A DNA stretch of 25,000 bases, taken from NCBI GenBank assembly GCA_905221605.1, contig CAJNDS010002768.1, positions 680,001 through 705,000 of the forward strand, in the 5' to 3' direction. The position numbers and the translations under genes are program-made. The notes beneath the pieces were generated by a model. The model was not told where the DNA came from and did no database searches. It was given only the letters and a program-made list of their open reading frames with translations. The DNA is from Symbiodinium natans. Lineage: Eukaryota > Sar > Dinophyceae > Suessiales > Symbiodiniaceae. How positions within the stretch are numbered: the first letter of the stretch is position 1; every line of letters starts with the position of its first letter. Shown here in pieces: positions 1 to 7,469 of the stretch.

Positions 1-256
1 GACTTAGGACTTCGGGCTTCGGGCTTAGGGCTCAGTAGGGTTTGGGGTCGAGGTATTGGGGTTAAGCCAGATTCGTGGGCACGCAGCTTTGCCATCCTCC
101 ATGGGTTGCTACACTGCTTTCTGCACCTTCCAAGATCAGATGCCCTAAGCCGCAAGCCACACACCCCCAAAACCCTGACCCCCTCAAGCCCAAAACCACC
201 CTAAATCCTAAACCCTAAACCCTAAACCCTAAACCCTAAATCCCTAAATCCCTAAC
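1..256. repeat. Degenerate TTTAGGG block, spacer, CCCTAAA block
   Basis: Positions 1-60 are degenerate GGGCTTAGGG, 64-160 is single-copy spacer and 180-256 is CCCTAAA with variants. The spacer is in intron-middle arrangement and shows no convincing exon. Confidence 0.7.
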
Positions 257-355
257 CTCTAAAAGAGGGAGGGGCGCTCCGGCCTCAAAAGCCACGGCCC
301 AGCCCCGCTCGTGCTTGAGGCCCTTGATGAGCAACTTGCGGATCTTCGCTTCATC
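257..355 (-). CDS. Candidate exon, unidentified spliced gene
   Basis: An open minus-strand segment of 33 codons lies between acceptor CCGCAG (360-356) and donor GAG|GTTAGGG (GT at 256-255). It includes DEAKIRKLLIKGLKHERGW. Length fits phase 0 at both ends, as does the next exon upstream at 715-798. It sits between CCCTAAA repeats on the left and TTTAGGG repeats on the right. No family recognised. Confidence 0.45.
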
Positions 356-714
356 CTGCGGGTTTAGGGTTTAGGGTTTAGGGTTTAGGGTTCAGGGTTT
401 AGGGTTTAGGGTTTAGGGTTTAGGGTTTAGGGTTTAGGGTTTAGGGTTTAGGGTTTAGGGTTTAGGGTTTAGGGTTTAGGGTTTAGGGATTAGACCCTAA
501 ACCCTAAACCCTTAAAACCCTAGGCCCTAAACCCTAAACCCTAAACCCAAAACCCAAAACCCTAAACCCTTTAACCCTTGACCCTTAACCCCTAACCCCA
601 AACCCCAAACCCTAAACCCTAAACCCTAAACCCGAAACCCTAAACCCTAAACCCTAAACCCTAGCCCTAAACCCTAAACCCTTTAAACCCTTAAAAGCCC
701 TAAAGCACCCGAAC
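356..714 (-). repeat. Candidate intron made of inverted telomere-type repeats
   Basis: TTTAGGG repeats (361-490) meet CCCTAAA repeats (495-690) almost head to head. In minus-strand sense the segment begins GTTCGGGTGC, runs through TTTAGGG, switches at about 492 to CCCTAAA and ends CCGCAG. Almost no other sequence is present. Confidence 0.6.
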
Positions 715-798
715 CTCGAAGTCGATCTGCCTTCGCAGCACCTGGCAGCAAGCTCTGGGAAAGTGGGCTCGAAGGTTCATGGGTACCTTGTTGTGAAC
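715..798 (-). CDS. Candidate exon, unidentified spliced gene
   Basis: A 28-codon minus-strand frame lies between acceptor CACCAG (804-799) and donor GAG|GTTCGG (GT at 714-713). It includes KVPMNLRAHFPRACCQVLRR. It is phase-compatible (0/0) with the candidate exon at 257-355; the intron between them would be 356-714. Unknown product. Confidence 0.45.
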
Positions 799-1281
799 CT
801 GGTGAGGGTTTAGGGTTTAGGGTTTAGGGTTTAGGGTTTAGGGTTTAGGGTTTAGGGTTTAGGGTTTAGGGTTTAGGGTTTAGGGTCTAGGGTTTAGGGT
901 TTAGGGTCTAGGGTTTAGGGTTAAGGGTTTACGGTTTAGGGTTTAGGGTTTAAGGTTAGGATTTAGGGGTTTAAGGGTACCCCAAATTCTATTCCCACCC
1001 CGCTCCAATGCTACCCCTGAAACCCTAAAACCCTAAACCCTGAACCCTAAACCCTAAACCCTAACCCTATAAACCCTAAACCCTAACCCTAAAGCTTGAG
1101 ACACAGATCATGAAGCAAAAGCACTGGGGGTTGGGTGGGCGGGTCTGTGGGTTTGGGGTCAAGGTCTTGAGGATCTTAGGCTCTGAGGTTTGCACTAACG
1201 GCTAACGGCTTAACGATCTTCCCTAAACCCTGAACCCTAAACCCTAACCCCTAAACCCTAAACCCTCCAACCCTCCTTCAC
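799..1281. repeat. TTTAGGG block, short spacer, CCCTAAA blocks
   Basis: TTTAGGG at 806-968, a 45-bp spacer, then CCCTAAA at 1019-1092 and again at 1223-1268. The segment 1092-1220 holds a possible short minus exon (acceptor AG at 1125-1124, reading CFCFMICVS), too weak to list as coding. Confidence 0.75.
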
Positions 1282-1325
1282 CCAGCATGCGCCTGCTTCG
1301 CTACGTCTGCCGCGCGCGTTGCGGC
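1282..1325 (-). CDS. Candidate short exon
   Basis: Minus-strand reading AATRAADVAKQAHA lies between acceptor GCGCCAG (AG at 1327-1326) and donor GG|GTGAAG (GT at 1281-1280). The start is phase-compatible with the candidate exon at 2005-2071. Short and GC-rich, so weak on its own. Confidence 0.3.
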
Positions 1326-2004
1326 CTGGCGCAAGGCGCAATCCTAAACCCTACACCCTAAACCCTGAACCCCAAACCCTACACCCCAAACCCGAGAAAA
1401 ATCGTCCCTAAACCCGAGGCCCTATACTCTTCAACTCCCTAAACCCTAAACCCTAAACCCTAAACCCTAAACCCTAAACCCTGAATCCCAAACTCCCACA
1501 CTACCTAAACTCCCTGTACCCCGAACTCCTCACAGTGCCATCGCAACCGCAGGGCTGCAACTCCAAGCTTTTCTCGCACTTAGGTCTTAGGTTTGGGGTG
1601 TTGGATTTTGGGGGTGCTGGGTTCTTAGGCGTTTAGGGGCTCAGAGGTTTAGGGGTTTAGGGCCTAAGCCTACATAGCAAGTTGAGGGTTCAGGGTTTAG
1701 GGTTTAGGGTTTGGGGTGTAGGGTTTAAGGTTTAGGGTCTGGAGTCTAGGGGTTTAGGGGTTTAGGGCCTAAGTCTACATAGCAGGTTGAGGGTTTTGAA
1801 ACTACCGTTTTCGGGTTTCAGGGCCTAAAGGCATCCTAGAGCCCGACGCCCTAAACCCCAATGCAAACCTAACAGGTTTCCCCTATTGGGTTTAAGGTTT
1901 AGGGTTTAGGGTTTAGGGCTTAGGGGTTAGGGCTTAGAGTTTAGGGCTTAGGGCTCGGGTTTGGGGTGTTGAGGGCTTAAAGCTTAGGGTCGCCCTGCCT
2001 CCAC
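1326..2004. repeat. CCCTAAA (1345-1500) then degenerate TTTAGGG (1583-1990)
   Basis: CCCTAAA-type repeats are followed by single-copy DNA and long degenerate TTTAGGG/GGGCTTA repeats. The phrase around TTTAGGGCCTAAG(T/C)CTACATAGCA occurs twice (about 1655-1690 and 1752-1790), a local duplication. Confidence 0.65.
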
Positions 2005-2071
2005 CCGCTTGGAGATCAACGCCTGGCACCATGTCATGGCCCAGAAACACTCACCCCCGAACGCGAGAGGG
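2005..2071 (-). CDS. Candidate exon
   Basis: Minus-strand frame including FGGECFWAMTWCQALISKRV. The acceptor is an AG within TTTAAAG (2074-2072) and the donor is CGG|GTGGAG (GT at 2004-2003). The residue mix (Cys, Trp, Met, Phe) is unlike repeat-derived frames. A second acceptor, GTGCCAG, lies inside the exon. Confidence 0.35.
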
Positions 2072-2206
2072 CTTTAAAGGCTTCGGGTTTAGGGTCTAGG
2101 GCTTAGGGTTCAGCATCTCAAGTCCAAACATTCACTAGTCAAGAAATTATTCCAGAAACACACCCACCCGCCCAAGGAATCCCATAACATTAAGAAAATA
2201 TTTCAC

Positions 2207-2392
2207 TTATAGAACGACCCTGCCCACGAAAAATGACCTTGCACAGCAAAAAAAATGACCTTGTTTAGGAAAAATATTACCTCGCCCAGTAAAAGGGTTA
2301 CTGGGCAATGTCAGTTTTTTACTGGGCAAGGTCATGTTTTGGACCGAACCACCTTGCCCGGCCCAGTAAAAAAAATGACCTTGCCAGCAAGT
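2207..2392. repeat. CTTGCCCAG fold-back repeat, copy 1
   Basis: Repeated GACCTTGCCCAG-like words occur in one orientation, then TTACTGGGCAAGGTC in the other, around a GGACCGAAC centre. They form an imperfect hairpin with A/T-run spacers. A related copy is at 5065-5300. Confidence 0.75.
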
Positions 2393-2759
2393 TCTCCATT
2401 TTGAAGTCTCTGTAAACGATCCTTCTTCGGCGGCTGGTAGGCTTGCTAGCATCTTGCTAACTGTCAACTTTCTTTATCTGAGCATCTGCTTGCTGTGTAT
2501 ATGTTGCAGTGCAAGCACACCATTTGCAATATGGAACTGCGTGCAGGCCTCGCACGAAGCTGGCACTTGCAGGCCAAAGTCTTGAATGCGAAACGCTAGT
2601 TGCTAGACGAAGCCTGTGCTGGCCTCGTTTCCCCACAAATTTATCGAACTGTAGAGATCCCCAGCTCCAGCAGCAAGCACAAATGCCGCGGCACGTGGAA
2701 TGTCGCGCAGAGCTTCACGACAAAGGGAGAGGCGCACATCCTAACGTCTGCTTCGGCTT

Positions 2760-3045
2760 AACAGTTTCTCACGCATGATTTCCCCAAGCTCAGGATGCTC
2801 CCACAAGCCGAGCTTCGACCAAACCTTTGCCTCGCTTCTGGTGACTTCAGACGTCACTGCGATGGCTTCGATTTTCGCAAAATTTGAAGGCTCTGGGCCA
2901 ACTCGCGTTGCCGAGCATCGCTTGAGTCTTTTGACATCTTGAGGGCGTACCGCCGCCCGCCGAGCTCAACAAGGTGCACGTTTTCGCTGATCTTACCGAG
3001 CCCCTTCAGTTTCGAGTGGATCCTCAGCTTGTATAGACTGTCCGT
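2760..3045 (-). pseudogene. Broken coding remnant, unidentified
   Basis: In minus sense an ATG at 3051 opens a frame including KLKGLGKISENVHLVELGGR and then KMSKDSSDARQRELAQSL, stopping at 2856-2854. The next frame over continues as FAKIEAIAVTSEVTRSEAKV and EHPELGEIMREK down to about 2763. The two parts read as one protein interrupted by an indel near the TTTT run at about 2880, or by an intron. No family recognised. A 5'-splice-like GTGAGAAA sits near the end. Confidence 0.4.
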
Positions 3046-3139
3046 CGTACTCATGTACCAAAACACGGGACTGCCACAAAAAACACGGAAAGCTAAGAAA
3101 AGTTACAGAAAGCTAGATTATCCAGCGATGGATTTCTGA

Positions 3140-5047
3140 AGGGGAAGCAGAAGAACGCAGCTTGCAACTATGGGCTGCTGGCAATTTTATCTAGCCTCCC
3201 AATGGTTCCGCGTATGGTGCTACCGTGCTTATGTTCCCTTGCCCTTACCTGTTTCAACGTGTCACGAATTCTGAACTGACTTCAGGCAGAACTTACACAC
3301 TCATGTGCACTTCTCTAGACGGCTTAGGCTGATTGATTTCGACCAAAGTGCTTTTTTGAGCGACTCCACCAGACTTGTCGGAGTCGCCGGGACTGGCAGG
3401 CAGTCTTGGATGTCTATCACTCAGGTCAGTCGACATCAAGGCGTCGACGGTCATGACCACTTTTATGCCAAGATGTCGCCTAGAGTCCTAGAGGCCATGA
3501 CGGCGTCGCTCGCACCATCCTGCCGAAGAGTTTTTGTCACCCTGAGCGCCCCGTGCAACCTAGCTTTTGCAGAACATGGGACTGCGAATCATCTAAGTCC
3601 TGCACTTCATTCTCCGCGCAGACCGCTGTCCCTGCCTGTCCAGCCACGTCGTTTGTTCATTTCCGAAATTGCTTAGTTTCTTCGCGGATGCCTCCGAAAG
3701 ATGCAGCCGTTGTTTGGCCGCTCCTTTGGCCTCATGCTTAGGAGCAAGAGCAGAACGGCAGGGAGCCCAGTCTGTTTCGAGCCATCCTATCCCTCGCTAG
3801 CTTCCTGCTCGCAGGAGAGCTCCGAGTATGAGTCCGTGGAAGTCCACGGCAAATCAGCGCCGAGCTTGGCGTTCTGTGTTGCGGGAAAGGACGGCAGATT
3901 GAGTCGACCCTCCTTGCCTCTCTGTAGGACCTCTCCTGCACTCCGCCGCGCCGCCGCAACTTGGATAAGGCCATTGTCATTCTTTTGCGATGTGGCTGCT
4001 TTAATTCTTGTGGTGTCAGCTTCTCTTGTTCGGACCACGGTTTGACGTCATGCTGCATGCTCTGTGATTTTCCGTCGGAACGCCCTACGCCACCCAAAGA
4101 GGCTTACGGCTCATCGTGATGTGAAACAATTGCTTGCTCAGTTGATTTCGCTGACTATCGGACTGCCTGCTGCTTAAGCAGTGCCTAAGTGTTCGTTGTG
4201 TTTGTTCAGAGTTCGCTACACTTGTGCCGCGCCGCCACATGTTTGCGGGTTGTAGACATGTGGCTTGTGAATCAGTTTTCGGAAATCTGTTTTGCGCCCG
4301 CCCTGAAGTCCACTTTATCAGAAAAGCTTTGACACCGGCAGGTCGTTTTGTCAAATCGCCTCACCATAGGTTCGTCTACTCTCTTGAATAGCTGGATTTA
4401 CTGCTTATGTCAAACAAGACAATATCCTTTCCCTAGACAGAAGACAAGTGAAGCTGTTTCTCCAGAAATAGTCTAAACTTGACCGAGGGGCACACGTGGG
4501 ACGCGCCGTGGCGGCTGCAGGGCAGATAATCACACGGGAAAGCATTTCTCAAAGCCTACAGCCAAGTGGCAGCGGCGACACTGCCGGGAATGCAGATTCG
4601 GTTTTTTCTCGAATGTGGTCGATCACGAGACTTATATAAGCAGAAAGTATGGCAGTGAGCAAAGGCAAGCAAGCACTATCGGGAACGACTGTAGCGCGCC
4701 TTCGCAAGCGGCTTGCTTGGATTAGGCGCCAGCCATGTTCCCACGGAGGGCAACTTTGCCAACCTCAGTAGCTGCGTCTGGCTGCTAGAGGTATGCTCCC
4801 TTAGCAGATATCGGGTCGCGACAGCAAGGAATTGCCACGTAGCGCAGCTGTTGGCTGTCCAGAGTGGGTTCTAAAGTGGCGGTCGGCACTGAAAGCGACA
4901 AAGAGCTGGGGACTTTCTGGAACTCCCGCGGGATACGGCGATGTGTCCTGAGTCCTAGGTCGTCGTTTTGGCGATGGCCGCGGGACTACACAGACCTTCG
5001 CAAGACCTGTGCCCTTGCAGGGTTAGGCGTATGCTCGGAACGGCCAA
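3140..5047. other. Non-telomeric island without a recognised gene
   Basis: About 1.9 kb of single-copy DNA of moderate GC content without TTTAGGG repeats. The longest frames (3305-3676 plus; 3738-4097 minus) have no recognisable motif and overlap on opposite strands, so none is called. A TATATAA word at about 4634 has no gene to attach to. Confidence 0.5.
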
Positions 5048-5064
5048 TCCTTTAGGGCTTGGGC

Positions 5065-5300
5065 AACTTGCACAAGAACGTGATCACTTGCCCAGCAAAA
5101 ACATGAACTTGCCCAAACAAAAATGACCTTGCCCAGAAAAAACATGACCTTGCCCGTAAAGGAGTTACTGGGCAAGGTCTTTTTTACTGGGCAAGGTCTT
5201 TTTTTTTACTGGGCAAGGTCGTTCTTGGACCGAACGACCTTGCCCAGCGCAGTAAAAAAAATGACCTTGCCCAGTAAGAAATGACCTTGGCCAGTAACTC
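5065..5300. repeat. CTTGCCCAG fold-back repeat, copy 2
   Basis: Contains a perfect 16-bp stem (5209-5224 with 5232-5247) around a 7-nt loop TTGGACC, plus further tandem CCTTGCCCA words on both sides. It has the same orientation and the same GGACCGAAC centre as copy 1 at 2207-2392. Confidence 0.85.
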
Positions 5301-5329
5301 CCCAACATTTAAATTATATTTGAAAGAGA

Positions 5330-6234
5330 GGTTTAGGGGTTAGGGTTTAGGGTTTAGGGTTTAGGGTTTTAGGGTTTTAGGGTTAGAGGGTTTAGGGGTT
5401 AGGGCTTAGGGTTTAGGGTTTAAGGTTTAGGGTTTAGGGTTTAGGGTTTAGGGTTTAGGGTTTAGGGTTTAGGGTTTAGGGTTTAGGGTTTAGGGTTTAG
5501 GGTTTAGGGTTTAGGGTTTAGGGTTTAGCGTTTAGGGTTTAGGGTTTTATTTTGGAGTGTAGGGGTTAAAGGGTTTAAAGGCTTGAAGGGTTCTTTCAAA
5601 GAAGCTTTTTGAAGTTCTGAGCCGGGTTTGGTTTGGGGTTTGGGGTTTTGAGGTTTGGGGTCTGGGGCTTGGGCCTCTATGCATTTGCTTTTGTTTGGGT
5701 TTGGGGTTTGGGGTTTAGGGTTTGAGGTTGAGGGGGGGGGGGGGGGGGGGTTTAGGGTTTAGGGTTTAGGGTTTAGGTTTAGGGTTTGGGTTTAGGGTTT
5801 AGGGTTTAGGGTTTAGGGTTTAGGGTTTAGGGTTTAGGGTTTAGGGTTTAGGGTTTAGGGTTTAGGGTTTAGGGTTTAGGGTTTAGGGTTTAGGGCGTAA
5901 TGAAGCTGCTACGTGCCTGACTGGTCAGCTGAACGCATGCCGAGACAAGTTTGCCCAAATACCGACTCACAGGGCACAAACCCTAAACCCTAAACCCTAA
6001 ACCCTAAACCCTAAACCCTAAACCCTAAACCCTAAACCCCAAAAAAAAACAAGCCAGTCAAACCAAATTTAGTGTTGGTCAGTTTTTTCGACCCTAAACC
6101 CCCCTAAACCCGATCCCTCATCCCTAAACACTAAACCCTAAACCCAGTCCCTCATCCCTAAACACTAAACCCTGAACCCAATCCCTCATCCCCAAACACT
6201 ACGCCCTAAACCCTGCTTGGGGGAAGGACCCCAC
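5330..6234. repeat. TTTAGGG blocks (5330-5892), spacer, CCCTAAA blocks (5977-6211)
   Basis: Long TTTAGGG runs at 5330-5550 and 5690-5892 include a G19 run (5732-5750). After an 84-bp spacer come CCCTAAA at 5977-6040 and degenerate CCCTAAACACTAAACC with a CCCTCATCC variant to 6211. This is the TTTAGGG-spacer-CCCTAAA intron arrangement for the minus strand. Confidence 0.75.
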
Positions 6235-6317
6235 CTGTGGATCCTGCTTTGGCAGGCTCAGAACCACCGGGGCCACGGGACGGCCGAGGCCGAAAGGCAA
6301 AACGCCCTTCTGCGCGC
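6235..6317 (-). CDS. Candidate exon
   Basis: Minus-strand frame between acceptor CTTTCAG (AG at 6319-6318) and donor CAG|GTGGGG (GT at 6234-6233). It includes GVLPFGLGRPVAPVVLSLPK. Flanked by CCCTAAA (left) and TTTAGGG (right). A plus-strand reading with AG/GT edges also exists here, so the strand is probable, not certain. Confidence 0.4.
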
Positions 6318-6324
6318 CTGAAAG

Positions 6325-6530
6325 GTTCAGGGTTTAGGGTTTAAGGTTTGGGGTTTAGGGTTTAGGGCTTAAGGTTTAGGGTTCAAGGTTTAGGGTTTGG
6401 GTTTGGGGTTTGGGGTTTGCGGCATTGGGCTTTGGGGTTGGGGGTTTGGGGTTTGGGGTTTGGGGTTTGAGCTTGGGGTTTGGGGTTTGGGGGTTTGGAG
6501 TTTGGGGTTGGGGGTTTGGGGTTTGGGCTT
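6325..6530. repeat. TTTAGGG changing into TTTGGGG variant array
   Basis: TTTAGGG at 6325-6396 passes into a homogenised TTTGGGG/GGTTTGG array to about 6530. The open frames across it are repeat products rich in Gly, Phe and Trp, or Pro, Asn and Lys, and are not genes. Confidence 0.8.
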
Positions 6531-6537
6531 GGAGATT

Positions 6538-6657
6538 GCCCACAACAATTTGCGTCTTGCCCACGAAGAATTGTGCCTTGCCCACGAAGATTTGTGCTTT
6601 GCCCACCGAAGATTTGTGCCTTGCCCACGAAGACTTGCGCCTTGCTCACGAAGATCG
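6538..6657. repeat. 21-bp tandem repeat (GCCCACGAAGATTTGTGCCTT)
   Basis: About six diverged units of 20-22 bp. The TTGCCCA core is shared with the CTTGCCCAG fold-back repeats at 2207-2392 and 5065-5300, suggesting a related family. Confidence 0.75.
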
Positions 6658-6789
6658 TTAAAGCTTAAAGTTCTGACATGATAGAGATGTTTAGGTTGAG
6701 GCTTTATTTGACACTTCCTGATGTGGGGGTGGGGGCACGAAACAGGGCGCCACGCGTAAATCGCATTCCACACGCTTCGCAATCAAAGC

Positions 6790-6912
6790 ACGCCTGACTC
6801 CAAACCCCAAAAACCCAAAAACCCAAAAACCCAAAAACCCAAAAACCCAAAAACCCTGAAACCCTGAAACCCTGAACCCTAAAGCCTAAACCCTAAACCC
6901 TAAACCCTAAAC
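6790..6912. repeat. CCCAAAAA variant array and CCCTAAA
   Basis: Six or so CCCAAAAA units (8-bp period) at about 6806-6855, then CCCTGAAA and CCCTAAA units to 6912. Confidence 0.8.
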
Positions 6913-6944
6913 CCTGAGCATCCCGTGGCTCTAGCCAAGGCATC
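6913..6944 (-). CDS. Candidate short exon next to the retrotransposon-bearing intron
   Basis: Acceptor CTGCTGTTAG (AG at 6946-6945) has a pyrimidine-rich approach, and donor CAGG|GTTTAGGG uses the telomere repeat itself. Reading is DALARATGCS. The join to 16835-16903 would be phase 0, making an intron of about 9.9 kb that contains the whole retrotransposon. A longer open frame extends upstream. Confidence 0.25.
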
Positions 6945-7020
6945 CTAACAGCAGAAGGCCGACCAAACGCCAGGAAACGACACACCGCCAACCGGCCCAC
7001 GCAAGCACCCCGAATTGTCG

Positions 7021-7111
7021 GGGCTTAGGGTTTAGGGTTTTAGGGTTTTGGGGTTTTGGGGTTTAGGGTTTAGGGTATTTAGGGTTTAGGGTTTAGGGTT
7101 CAGGGTTTAGG
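7021..7111. repeat. TTTAGGG array, left part of the retrotransposon target
   Basis: TTTAGGG with a few variants runs up to the target-site duplication and continues after the element at 16745-16830. Confidence 0.9.
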
Positions 7112-7117
7112 GTTTAG
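7112..7117. other. Target-site duplication, left copy (GTTTAG)
   Basis: GTTTAG directly before the left LTR is repeated directly after the right LTR. Removing the element plus one copy restores an in-phase TTTAGGG array. Because the target has a 7-bp period, the true length could also be 6 plus a multiple of 7, but a 5-bp duplication does not fit. Confidence 0.75.
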
Positions 7118-7415
7118 TGCTGGGCATTGGGACCAAACTCGGAACTCAGGGCTTGTGCAAAGTCAGCATCTGAGGCTTCCATGGCGTATCGATTTTTCAC
7201 TCCACTTGGCCTTCTAGGCGAGTAACATATCTGCACAACCTATACAATGTGCTGCTTTGAATGGCTCCATGCCATTGTTTTTTTTTGAAATACATGTTTT
7301 TCCTCACACTGGCTCAAGGTCCTTACGTAGCCCAACCCTTGGGTGTGTACAGCGGCGGGCAATCGGACCTTGTTCTTTACATGGCCTTCTTGTGAATCAA
7401 CTTGACGCATCTGCA
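7118..7415 (-). repeat. 3' LTR (298 bp)
   Basis: This is the downstream LTR in element sense, with TG and CA termini. It is the copy with nine Ts in the homopolymer. It follows the pol stop codon (7472-7470) after about 54 nt that include the polypurine tract, and it abuts TTTAGGG repeats at 7117. Confidence 0.95.
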
Positions 7416-7429
7416 CTCCTCCTCATTTT
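7416..7429 (-). other. Polypurine tract
   Basis: In element sense AAAATGAGGAGGAG ends exactly at the 3' LTR boundary. This is the position and composition expected of the plus-strand primer for reverse transcription, with one T interrupting the purines. Confidence 0.7.
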
Positions 7430-7469
7430 GGAGTCGAAGACAAAATGTCCTCCTTGATGCGTCCTGTAC

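Noticed and set aside
64-160. Possible minus exon (QPMEDGKAACPRIW)
   Set aside because: It lies in the intron-middle arrangement (TTTAGGG left, CCCTAAA right) and lacks a good donor.
3305-4097. ORFs of 83-123 codons on both strands
   Set aside because: They overlap each other on opposite strands, show no motif, and are no longer than expected by chance in DNA of this composition.
6376-6782. Open frames on both strands over the TTTGGGG array
   Set aside because: They are translations of tandem repeats (Pro/Asn/Lys or Gly/Phe/Trp) without start context or domain.
1-7117. A true chromosome end, given the telomere-type repeats
   Set aside because: Blocks occur in both orientations, are separated by single-copy DNA, and continue through the whole window. 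This is interstitial repeat, not a terminal tract.
7310-7345. Dinoflagellate spliced-leader relic (TGGCTCAAG and CGTAGCC) in the LTR
   Set aside because: Only 9- and 7-nt pieces match, in the wrong spacing and antisense to the element; likely chance. No longer match to the 22-nt leader was seen in the window.
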